DNA from: Limnohabitans sp. JirII-31
GTDB lineage: Bacteria; Pseudomonadota; Gammaproteobacteria; Burkholderiales; Burkholderiaceae_C
Assembly (NCBI RefSeq): GCF_002778315.1
Contig: NZ_NESA01000011.1
Span: forward strand, 58,539 to 122,538
Direction of reading: 5' to 3'
DNA: 64,000 nt
Positions 37,523 to 44,671 of this stretch are shown here, piece after piece; the first letter of the stretch is position 1, and each line of letters starts with the position of its first letter. The notes under the pieces were generated by a model, which was given only the letters and a program-made list of their open reading frames with translations, did no database searches and was not told where the DNA came from. The position numbers and the translations under genes were made by a program.

Positions 37523-37575
37523 AAGTCATGACTTACAAAATATACTTTATACGGGTAATATGTAAGCCATGACTG
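37523..37575 (+). promoter_or_regulatory. Repeated palindromic operator at the hipB promoter
   Basis: AAGTCATGACTT (37523-37534) is a perfect 12-bp palindrome; a 10-of-12 copy, AAGCCATGACTG (37564-37575), spans the hipB start codon. An A/T-rich stretch between them can supply a -10 box. Paired sites like these fit HipB-type autorepression. Confidence 0.6.
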
Positions 37576-37841
37576 ACAATATTAGACTTCCAGATGAATT
37601 GGGCCGCCAATTACAAGCCCGCCGTGAAGCGCTGGGCTTGAGCAAGTCAGCACTGGCCGAAAAGTCAGGCAAAGTGCGTGAAGTCATTTATCGGCTCGAG
37701 GCGGGACAAGAGTCCACCGTGTCCTCTCTCTTGGCGGTCATGGGGGCATTGGGGCTGGTGATGCGTGTCGAACGCGCAGGCCTGCCAACGGCCAGCGAAG
37801 TCGCCGCCAGATTCCGGGATGAGGACGACGATGCTCCCTGA
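37569..37841 (+). CDS. hipB: HipB-like antitoxin, Xre-type helix-turn-helix
   Basis: 90 aa. The HTH spans about residues 10-65 (LGRQLQARREALGLSKSALAEKSG then VIYRLEAGQESTVSSLLAVM). The C-terminal tail EVAARFRDEDDDAP is acidic. It overlaps hipA by 11 bp, the standard hipBA arrangement. It should repress its own promoter through the palindromes around its start. First gene of the accessory island. Confidence 0.85.
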   Translation: MTDNIRLPDELGRQLQARREALGLSKSALAEKSGKVREVIYRLEAGQESTVSSLLAVMGALGLVMRVERAGLPTASEVAARFRDEDDDAP

Positions 37842-39063
37842 AAAAATTCGCCTGCTGAACGTCTCGATTGGTGACACCGACAACGCGGGCCAGTTGATCC
37901 GAGCGTCCACCTACGAATTTCGCTATCTGCAGACCGACCCCCAACAACCCGCTGTGGCCTTGCTGATGCCACCCGCGCAGCAGCTCACATGGCAGGATGG
38001 CGACCTGTTTCCGCCGATGGACCAGAACCTGCCCGAAGGCGAATTGTTCATGAAGATTCGGGAACTCTTCCCGAAGCAGCCCATGACGCCCATGCACATG
38101 CTGGCGTTGGTGGGGCGTAATGGCATTGGACGGCTGGGCTACAGCTTGCCAAACCACTCACCCGCAGCCATGCCCCGAACGCTGAGCAAAAGCGAGTTAC
38201 TGGAAACGGCCTACACCCCCGAGGTATTCAATGACCTGGTAGCCGCTTACTTGAGCACAGGCGCAGGCATTGCTGGCATGCAGCCCAAGATCATGGTGCC
38301 TGACCGGTCGACCGTGCCCATCCCCTCACTCATCGTCAAGGCCGCCAGCCCTGCATATCCAGGCTTGGCAGCCAACGAGTTCCTCTGTCTGACAGCCGCC
38401 CAAGAAGCGGGCATCGACACCCCTACGTTTGCGCTGTCTAACGATGGACAAATGCTGGTACTGGACCGCTTTGATTTGGTGGTGCATGACGATGGTCGCG
38501 TCGAGCGCCTGGGGTTTGAGGACATCGCGGCCCTGGCAGGGCTGCGGGTGCGCGACATCTTGTCTGACCGCAAATACCAAGGCAGCTACCAGCGCATCGC
38601 AGAGTTGTTGCGTCAGTTGCAATTGCCCAGCGACAACCTGCATCGGTTTTTTGAACAAGTGGCGTTTTCCATCATGGTGCGCAACGGTGACGCGCACCTG
38701 AAAAACTTTGGCCTGCTCTACCGTTCACCAGAACAGATTTGGTTGGCTCCCATGTTCGATGTGGTGACCACCAGCATCTACACCTACACCCAATACGCAG
38801 GAGGCCCCGAGCTGGAGGACCTAACCCTGGCACTCAAGCTGTTTGCAGGCAAGCACCACACCAAGGCCTATCCCACAAAAGAGGAACTGGAAAATTTTGG
38901 CCACCGCGTGTGCGGCGTCACCCAGCCAGCCCGCACCCTAGAGCGCATTGCCCAAGCCATGCACAGCACCATGGATAAAGCCAAAGGCGACCCGCGTGTG
39001 CCCAAGACACTGCAGACGCAGATGGCCCAGGCTTGGGAGGCGGGGTATGGGTATGCGAGATAG
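37831..39063 (+). CDS. hipA: HipA-like serine/threonine kinase toxin
   Basis: 410 aa. N-terminal HipA subdomain (about 1-105) and kinase domain with GAGIAGMQPKI, LVLDRFDL, the catalytic loop MVRNGDAHLKNFGLLY and the metal-binding PMFDVVTT. Catalytic residues appear intact. HipA phosphorylates a translation component such as a tRNA synthetase and causes growth arrest. The ATG at 37831 has a GATGAGGA ribosome site and overlaps hipB. Confidence 0.87.
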   Translation: MLPEKIRLLNVSIGDTDNAGQLIRASTYEFRYLQTDPQQPAVALLMPPAQQLTWQDGDLFPPMDQNLPEGELFMKIRELFPKQPMTPMHMLALVGRNGIGRLGYSLPNHSPAAMPRTLSKSELLETAYTPEVFNDLVAAYLSTGAGIAGMQPKIMVPDRSTVPIPSLIVKAASPAYPGLAANEFLCLTAAQEAGIDTPTFALSNDGQMLVLDRFDLVVHDDGRVERLGFEDIAALAGLRVRDILSDRKYQGSYQRIAELLRQLQLPSDNLHRFFEQVAFSIMVRNGDAHLKNFGLLYRSPEQIWLAPMFDVVTTSIYTYTQYAGGPELEDLTLALKLFAGKHHTKAYPTKEELENFGHRVCGVTQPARTLERIAQAMHSTMDKAKGDPRVPKTLQTQMAQAWEAGYGYAR

Positions 39064-39110
39064 GCTAAGGGTGCGGTTGCATATTGTTTGGGAATGTCAT
39101 GGGCTTCAGG

Positions 39111-39167
39111 CTGGAAGCGGTCATTGGAGGCCATTGCTTAGGATGGCCGGTCTCCTCCCGCTTCCAG
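39111..39167. repeat. Compound hairpin after hipA
   Basis: Outer arms CTGGAAGCGG (39111-39120) and CCGCTTCCAG (39158-39167) are perfectly complementary; inner arms GGCCAT (39129-39134) and ATGGCC (39143-39148) nest inside them. No T-run follows, so it is not a typical terminator. Could be an mRNA stabiliser, a recombination site or a REP-like element. Confidence 0.6.
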
Positions 39168-39248
39168 TCGTCCCTGACTGGCTGGAATCGCTGCTTGCGC
39201 CTAAAGGCTGATCCGGCGCTACGTGCGTGAAACTACCGGATTCGTTCG

Positions 39249-39440
39249 CTAACCAAGTGCTGCCTTGCAGCGTCCCTCAAAGTCGGTCCTCCAAACCTTT
39301 AACTCCTCAATGTCCTGCCGGAGCTCCGCTTCATCGGGGATGAAGGCCGGAACCTCCATCGACTGGCTGTGCTCGTAGAAGGAGTACTTGGTCATCAGGC
39401 GGTCGATGGTCGCGTAATCGGACGGCTCTATTGCGCACAA
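39249..39440 (-). pseudogene. Remnant encoding the C-terminal end of an unidentified protein
   Basis: A 63-codon frame with credible protein character (TIDRLMTKYSFYEHSQ, AELRQDIEELKVWRTDFEGRC). It has only a TTG start, no ribosome site, and a stop codon a few codons upstream, so it looks like the surviving 3' end of a longer gene. I do not recognise the family. The next 228 bp (39441-39668) are A/T-rich and show no convincing gene. Confidence 0.4.
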
Positions 39441-39668
39441 TACTTGTTAATCAATACGTCAAAATACTGTGTAAATAATCAGTAAGTTTTGCTTGAAACT
39501 TGGCGTGAACTTGGTGAAATGCTCTAGTGCGATATCATGGATAAACGCTCACCCGACTTTTTTAGCTTACTCTCTAGCCCTCATAGAAATGCTTGGACTA
39601 CTCCTTATTGCTTACATCTGTGCAAGTTTAGGGGCAACCTTGCACGTCGATAACATTTCCGTTATAAA

Positions 39669-40079
39669 ATGACTAGCCTTGTGGTGACAAAGGAGATCGA
39701 AGATGAAATTGATCTTCTCGATGCAACTCAGCCCGATCTCGTGGATGCTGCAGAGCTATTGCTGGAAAGTTTGTATGAAAACTTGGATCTGCTGCAACGC
39801 TTACATGTGCCAAGCACGCATCCGTTGCACACGCCAGTTTTTGAGGTGAAGCAATTTGCTGAAGCTCTCGAACTTGGCTACAACATCTACATTCTCAAAT
39901 TCCAGAATCTCAACGGCTATCTGACTGATCATCGAATCTTGCTAGGTTTCAATGCACAAAGAGACATCTACTATGCACTCGCCATCACTGACCGAGACTA
40001 CTCCTACGATACAAGTCACGCATCCTTCGGGAGTCTTGTTACTCGATACGAGCAATATCGAATTCCAAAAGTCGCTTGA
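39669..40079 (+). CDS. RelE/ParE-like toxin candidate of a toxin-antitoxin pair
   Basis: 136 aa. The segment from FEVKQFAEALELGYNIYILKFQN to LLGFNAQRDIYYALAITDRDYSYDTSH resembles RelE/HigB-type toxins (beta-strands and basic/aromatic residues at the C-terminal active site). It precedes an Xre-type gene by 28 bp, the usual toxin-first order of HigBA-like pairs. No strong ribosome site is visible at the ATG; a GTG at 39681 or 39684 may be used. More A/T-rich than the core genes. Confidence 0.65.
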   Translation: MTSLVVTKEIEDEIDLLDATQPDLVDAAELLLESLYENLDLLQRLHVPSTHPLHTPVFEVKQFAEALELGYNIYILKFQNLNGYLTDHRILLGFNAQRDIYYALAITDRDYSYDTSHASFGSLVTRYEQYRIPKVA

Positions 40080-40107
40080 CCTCGGCTCTGCTCAGACTGG
40101 GCGAGCA

Positions 40108-40539
40108 ATGGTGCGCGCCACGCTATTTGTTCACGACAAATGGGTCGAAATCGATCAACTATCAAGTGACCCTGCTATCTTGAATGGTGGGACAGAGGCG
40201 GGTGAGTATTTTGCGCGCCGTCAGCGTGATCCTGAGCGTGCAGCTCGCATGGCTAAAGCCCGCCAAAAGCTTGGTCAAGCTTTGGACGCTACTTATGGAG
40301 AGCGTGTTGGATTGGCAGGGTTACGTTTTAAAGCAGGTCTTTCGCAAGTAGAACTTGCTAAACGAATGAACACTCAACAACCAAGCGTTGCACGCTGGGA
40401 GCGTTCCCCTGAAACGATGCGATACGAGTCCATTGAGTCATTGGCTAATGCACTTGGCGTTGATCCAATAAAAGTCTTTGCTGCAATCAAGGCACAACGG
40501 CAACCTAAGACAACTGTTGAAACCCATGAACTCGCTTGA
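40108..40539 (+). CDS. Xre-family antitoxin/regulator
   Basis: 143 aa from the ATG at 40108. The C-terminal helix-turn-helix is clear: GLAGLRFKAGLSQVELAKRMNTQQPSVARWE, with ESIESLANALGVDPIKVFAAI after it. The N-terminal part (about 1-75) lacks DNA-binding features and could neutralise the upstream toxin. The frame is open to 39952, overlapping the toxin by 128 bp, so the start is not certain. Overlaps the next gene by 14 bp. Confidence 0.75.
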   Translation: MVRATLFVHDKWVEIDQLSSDPAILNGGTEAGEYFARRQRDPERAARMAKARQKLGQALDATYGERVGLAGLRFKAGLSQVELAKRMNTQQPSVARWERSPETMRYESIESLANALGVDPIKVFAAIKAQRQPKTTVETHELA

Positions 40540-40948
40540 AAATTTCAACTTAACTTGCATTTATTGCGACGATATTCGCGATGAGGTGAGTGGGAAGACC
40601 AGTATTGTTGGATGGTATCCAGTTGAACCGATTCAACTGAAAGCTGAGGAACCCCTACTGCTGCCGACGCTGTGTGTGTTGGGCCTTTTATCGACACCAC
40701 TTGATCTGAAATTTTCAGAAATAAAAGTGGAGTTACTTCAGAATGAGAACATTGTTCAGAACGTCACAGTTCCTGAGCAGTCCCTTGACCAAGTAACGAG
40801 TGACTTGGGGGGATCCAATCTTGGGCGGCAAATGAGAGTGGCGTTCAAGATCGTTAACCTTCAAGTGTCAGAGCCAACTTTGTTACGAATGCGCGTCACC
40901 ATCGATGGCCAGGCTCTAGAAAGCAATCCGCTAAGCTTTGTGCGCTAA
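40526..40948 (+). CDS. Unknown small protein of the DUF6941 type, third gene of the TA-like module
   Basis: 140 aa. The N-terminus LTCIYCDDIRDEVSGKTSIVGWYP matches, from memory, the signature of the DUF6941 family; the rest is beta-rich (LKFSEIKVELLQNENIVQNVTVP and LLRMRVTIDGQALESNPLSF), with no signal peptide or membrane helix. Its start overlaps the antitoxin end, so it is likely co-translated with it. Function unknown. Confidence 0.6.
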   Translation: MNSLENFNLTCIYCDDIRDEVSGKTSIVGWYPVEPIQLKAEEPLLLPTLCVLGLLSTPLDLKFSEIKVELLQNENIVQNVTVPEQSLDQVTSDLGGSNLGRQMRVAFKIVNLQVSEPTLLRMRVTIDGQALESNPLSFVR

Positions 40949-41452
40949 CTGTCGCGCAAAGAGACGACCGGTAAATTTCAAAGAATGCACGGTTAATTTT
41001 CACTTTACTCAGGTGCTACGCAAACGTTGTCGTTTGGTACAGTTCTAAGCGACTCCGCTTGGCGGGGTCGCGAAGTTGTTAGTTGAACGTCATACGCCAA
41101 TGACCGGCTAGGGTCGAGAGTGTGAATTCACCGTTTCGAGCAGCGGACTTTCAGCCACGCGCTTTCGGTGCGGTCGGCTAACCAGCCAAGCAAGACGACT
41201 GCAGTTCCTTCGATACCAGTCGTTCATGTCACCGCAATGCTCAGTGAGTCATTGACGGCTTTTACCGAGCAATATGAACCAAGCACCTCAGTTCGGCTAG
41301 CCGCTATCGCTGCATTACAGTAGTTCGGGAAGACGTTACGTGCCCCATCAAGTTCTGGAAAAAAGCGCTAAAAGACGTTGGCAATAGTCGTCTACATCGC
41401 ACACACTCAAAAAAATCCTGCCAAAGTCAATCAGAGCATGGCGGGTTACTAG
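40949..41452. other. 504-bp non-coding right end of the island
   Basis: No credible gene on either strand. The left part holds the hairpin at 41049-41071 and scattered short inverted repeats; the right part shows no feature I can identify. Composition differs from the flanking core genes. It ends directly at the right copy of the 116-bp repeat. Confidence 0.6.
41049..41071. repeat. Hairpin downstream of the third TA-module gene
   Basis: GCGACTCCGC / GCGGGGTCGC with a TTG loop; 9 Watson-Crick pairs and one G-T pair. No T-run follows in either direction. Confidence 0.55.
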
Positions 41453-41568
41453 ACATGCTGGCCGACCGCTTCAACCAGCAGCCCAACCAAGTGGCCTCGA
41501 TGGTCATCGTTGCACACGTCACCAGCTTGGCGTTTTTGCCGCTCGGGATTTGGTTGGCTTTCCTTTGA
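41453..41568 (+). repeat. 116-bp direct repeat, right copy (orphan AEC 3' end)
   Basis: Carries the last 38 codons and stop of an AEC-family gene but no upstream part of that gene. Differs from 37210-37325 at 4 of 116 positions, with no gap. The lysR gene on the opposite strand reads into it, so this copy is probably the ancestral junction. Confidence 0.9.
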
Positions 41569-42466
41569 CTGCCAAGTGACCCTTCGGCGCAAAATGCGCC
41601 GTCAAAAAATCAAGCAACATGCGCACCTTGGCCGACAGGTGTTTGCGCGTGGGGTAGACCGCGTAAATGCCTAGCTCCAGCGACTGAAATTCGGGCATCA
41701 ACTCCACCAACGTGCCTGCTGCCAGATCGGGGCCCACCAAAAACGTGGGTTGCAAGATCACACCCTGGTGTGCCAGCGCCGCAGCACGGCAGGTGTCGCC
41801 ACTGTTGGTGTGGATGGTGGGTTGGGTCTTCACACGCACCTTGCCCTTGGGGCTGGTGAACTCCCATTCGTCTTTGGTGGACCAGTAGCTGTAGGCAATC
41901 ACCGAATGGGCCGCCAGCTCGCTGTGGTGCTTGGGTGTGCCATGTGTTTTCAGGTACTTCGGCGACGCACACAACACCATGCGTGTGGTGGCCAACAGCT
42001 TGCTGACCAAGGTGGAGTCTTCCAGCTTGGCAATGCGAATCGCGAGGTCGTAGCCGTCTTCCACCAAGTCGACCAACCGGTCTGACAGCGTGATGTCCAG
42101 CGTCACTTTGGGGTTCTCTGCCATGAACACCCCCCACAGTGGCGCCAAGTGCAAGATGCCAAAGGTGAACGGTGCATTGATGCGTAGCAAGCCACTGGCA
42201 GCTTCGCTGCGCGAGGTGACTTCTGACTCTGCATTGGCCAGCCCTTCAAGCAACTCTTTGCTGCGGGCGTAGAACACATGGCCTTCTTCGGTCAATGACA
42301 AACGTCGTGTCGTGCGGTGGAGCAAACGCACGCCCAAGCGGGTTTCCATCTCCACCACATGGCGCGACACAGCGGCTTTGGACAGTTGCAGGGCATCGGC
42401 GGCTTTGACAAAGCTGCCAGCTTCCACCACGGCATTGAAGGTCTGCATTTCCAAGAATCGGTCCAT
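41519..42466 (-). CDS. LysR family transcriptional regulator
   Basis: 315 aa. N-terminal winged HTH (MQTFNAVVEAGSFVKAADALQLSKAAVSRHV, LGVRLLHRTTRRLSLTEEG) and a substrate-binding domain. The ATG at 42466 fits the family N-terminus MDRFLEMQTF. Its C-terminal 17 residues (KPTKSRAAKTPSW end) are encoded antisense to the orphan AEC tail. Divergent from the DODA-type dioxygenase gene, which it may regulate. Confidence 0.9.
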   Translation of the reverse strand: MDRFLEMQTFNAVVEAGSFVKAADALQLSKAAVSRHVVEMETRLGVRLLHRTTRRLSLTEEGHVFYARSKELLEGLANAESEVTSRSEAASGLLRINAPFTFGILHLAPLWGVFMAENPKVTLDITLSDRLVDLVEDGYDLAIRIAKLEDSTLVSKLLATTRMVLCASPKYLKTHGTPKHHSELAAHSVIAYSYWSTKDEWEFTSPKGKVRVKTQPTIHTNSGDTCRAAALAHQGVILQPTFLVGPDLAAGTLVELMPEFQSLELGIYAVYPTRKHLSAKVRMLLDFLTAHFAPKGHLAVKGKPTKSRAAKTPSW

Positions 42467-42563
42467 TGTTCCATCGATCGAAATAATAAATATCAAATAA
42501 CTCTATTTATCTTAAATATTGTATTCAATACAGTGTGGGCATCTGATGTTTGAGAAAGAAACC

Positions 42564-43355
42564 ATGTCTTCGTTTGCCCCCGCCCCTGTGCTGTTCATCT
42601 CCCACGGCGCACCTACCTTTGCCACCGAACCTGCCACCTTGGGCCCGTTGCTGCGCAACTTGGGTCAGCAGCTGCATGACGTGCGGGCGGTGTTAGTCGT
42701 GTCGCCCCACTGGCAAACCCGCGGTGTAGAAGTCATGACCACCGCCACCCCGGTCACTGTGCATGACTTTGGCGGTTTCCCCGCCGCGTTGTACCAACTG
42801 CAATACCCCGCGCATGGGCAACCTCAATTGGCCGAAGAAGTGGCCCAGCTGCTGACCGAAGCCGGCTGGCCTGTGACGCACGACACGCAACGTGGCCTAG
42901 ACCACGGCGCCTGGGTGCCGTTGATGCACCTCTTGCCCCAGGCTGACGTGCCCGTGTTTCAAGTGTCGATGCCCTACAACTTAAATCCCGCCTCGGCATT
43001 GCAACTGGGCCGCGCCTTGTCTGCCATGCGTGCCCAGGGCGTGCTGGTGTTGGCGTCGGGCAGCATGACGCACAACCTTTACGAATTCCGCCAGTTGGGT
43101 GCGGCCGCTGAAGACTATGCGATCGAGTTCACCCAATGGGTTCGCGACAAGGTGCGCAGCCACGACACGGATCACCTGATCGACTACCGTCGACTGGCAC
43201 CTCACGCGCAGCGTGCGCACCCCACCGAAGAGCATTTCTTGCCTTTGCTGGTGGCCTTGGGCGCGGTGTCTGCCGATGAGCCCGTTCAAGTGCTCAACGG
43301 TGGCGTGGATCACCGTGTACTCTCGATGGAATCCTATGCTTGGGGCGTCGCATGA
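42564..43355 (+). CDS. DODA-type extradiol aromatic ring-opening dioxygenase family (YgiD-like)
   Basis: 263 aa. Motifs VLFISHGAPTFA, VVSPHWQTRGVEV, VHDFGGFP and GLDHGAWVPLMHLLP provide the metal-binding His set of the class III extradiol/DODA family. Related E. coli YgiD opens the ring of L-DOPA; the substrate here is unknown. GAGAAAGAA ribosome site. Overlaps the esterase gene by 4 bp (ATGA). Confidence 0.88.
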   Translation: MSSFAPAPVLFISHGAPTFATEPATLGPLLRNLGQQLHDVRAVLVVSPHWQTRGVEVMTTATPVTVHDFGGFPAALYQLQYPAHGQPQLAEEVAQLLTEAGWPVTHDTQRGLDHGAWVPLMHLLPQADVPVFQVSMPYNLNPASALQLGRALSAMRAQGVLVLASGSMTHNLYEFRQLGAAAEDYAIEFTQWVRDKVRSHDTDHLIDYRRLAPHAQRAHPTEEHFLPLLVALGAVSADEPVQVLNGGVDHRVLSMESYAWGVA

Positions 43356-44047
43356 ACACACCACAACACACCGTCAGTGCTTTGCAGCAAGACCCAAATT
43401 TCGAGCTGGCATTCCGTATCCAGCAACCACAGCCTGTGCAACCCAAGGCCTTGTTGGTGCTTCTGCATGGCGTGGGAAGCTCTGAGCTGAGTCTGAGTGA
43501 TCTGGCCGCAGGCATCGATCCTCACACCTTGGTGGTCTTGCCCCGTGGCCCTTTGGCGTTGGGCCCTAACCAATGCGCCTGGTTTCGCGTGGCGTTCACA
43601 GCCAACGGGCCACAGATTGTGGAGCGCGAGGCGGAGCAAGCGCGTCACACCTTGATCCGGTTCATCACACAACTGCAGACCCAACACCACATCGCGCCAG
43701 AGCACACGGTGGTGGCAGGCTTTAGTCAAGGCGGCATCATGAGTGCCAGCGTGGCGTTGAGTGCGCCCGAACGGGTGGCGGGCTTTGGCATTTTGTCGGG
43801 CCGCATCTTGCCAGAGCTGGCCCCGTTCGTGGCCGACGGCGCGCGTTTGCAGCACCTGCAAGCCCTCGTGGCCCACGGTGCGCTAGATGGCACCTTGCCC
43901 GTCACATGGGCGGAGCGCTCTGAGCAATGGCTCAAGCAACTGGGTGTGACGCAAACCAACTTGCGTTACCCGATAGGACACAGCATCAGCGCTGCCATGC
44001 AAGCCGATTTTTTGGGCTGGGTGCAGCCTGTCTTGAAGGGCGGTTGA
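43352..44047 (+). CDS. Alpha/beta-hydrolase, carboxylesterase/phospholipase type
   Basis: 231 aa. Oxyanion-region VLLHGVGSSELSL, nucleophile elbow GFSQGG, acid region VAHGALDGTLPV and catalytic His in PIGHSIS give a complete Ser-Asp-His triad. Similar to YpfH-like esterases. Translationally coupled to the dioxygenase gene. Confidence 0.85.
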   Translation: MNTPQHTVSALQQDPNFELAFRIQQPQPVQPKALLVLLHGVGSSELSLSDLAAGIDPHTLVVLPRGPLALGPNQCAWFRVAFTANGPQIVEREAEQARHTLIRFITQLQTQHHIAPEHTVVAGFSQGGIMSASVALSAPERVAGFGILSGRILPELAPFVADGARLQHLQALVAHGALDGTLPVTWAERSEQWLKQLGVTQTNLRYPIGHSISAAMQADFLGWVQPVLKGG

Positions 44048-44054
44048 GGTGGAC

Positions 44055-44570
44055 ATGCACACGCTCTACCGCAGCGTGCGTGAGCGCTGGGCGCAGCACG
44101 GCCCCATCGCCGTGCTGCATCTGGGAGATGACGTGATGGCTTTGGCCAGTGGCCGTTCGGATCAGGCAGAGGTGGTGCTGACGTTTTCTTTGGGCCTGCG
44201 CCAACTGGTAGCAGAGGTGTTGACGCACACCCCACCCACGCCCTTGCAATTGGAGCTGGCCATTGAAACGGTGGAAGAACAGGTCATGCCTGCGCACACT
44301 GCTTTGCCTCCTGATGCGGCACTCGTGACGCAAGATGCGGGTCTGTGGCACTGGGCCCAGGCCATGGGCTGGTGCGTGGATGTCGACCAAGAGCTGTCTT
44401 TGGCGACGCTGGAAGAGGGGTTCAACCTGCTGGTCGCCCATGCCCAAGGACGGCCAGCCTCTGTGGCCGGTGTGCCGTCCGATCCGCGCTTTGCTGCCAC
44501 GTTGGTGGTCTTGCGCGAGCTCATGCACCATCTCCATTTCAAGCGCATCACCTTGCTCGCACCGGCTTGA
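44055..44570 (+). CDS. Hypothetical protein, co-transcribed with esterase
   Basis: 171 aa from the ATG at 44055, preceded by GAGGTGG. I do not recognise a family. It seems soluble: no signal peptide or membrane helix, acidic middle region (LELAIETVEEQVMP). Conserved-looking segments are AVLHLGDDVMALASGR and ALVTQDAGLWHWAQAMGW. It ends at a likely operon boundary, before the acs terminator. Confidence 0.7.
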   Translation: MHTLYRSVRERWAQHGPIAVLHLGDDVMALASGRSDQAEVVLTFSLGLRQLVAEVLTHTPPTPLQLELAIETVEEQVMPAHTALPPDAALVTQDAGLWHWAQAMGWCVDVDQELSLATLEEGFNLLVAHAQGRPASVAGVPSDPRFAATLVVLRELMHHLHFKRITLLAPA

Positions 44571-44601
44571 GCAGACACCGGTATCTCGTCACGCGGGCAT
44601 G

Positions 44602-44634
44602 AAAAATCCCGCTGAGCACAAGGCGCAGCGGGAT
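44602..44634 (-). terminator. Rho-independent terminator of acs
   Basis: ATCCCGCTG / CAGCGGGAT stem (9 bp) with a 15-base loop, followed on the minus strand by a T-run (TTTTTC). It lies 38 bp beyond the acs stop. Confidence 0.8.
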
Positions 44635-44671
44635 GTGTGGGGCCAGCCTCTGTCAAGAGGCGTTTGACCGA

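Noticed and set aside
39540..39656. 38-codon ORF before the toxin gene
   Set aside because: No ribosome site, no protein-like pattern and ends within A/T-rich leader sequence.
39111..41071. Integron attC sites around the toxin-antitoxin module
   Set aside because: The hairpins are suggestive, but no matching RYYYAAC and GTTRRRY core pair at proper spacing was found, and there is no integron integrase in the window.
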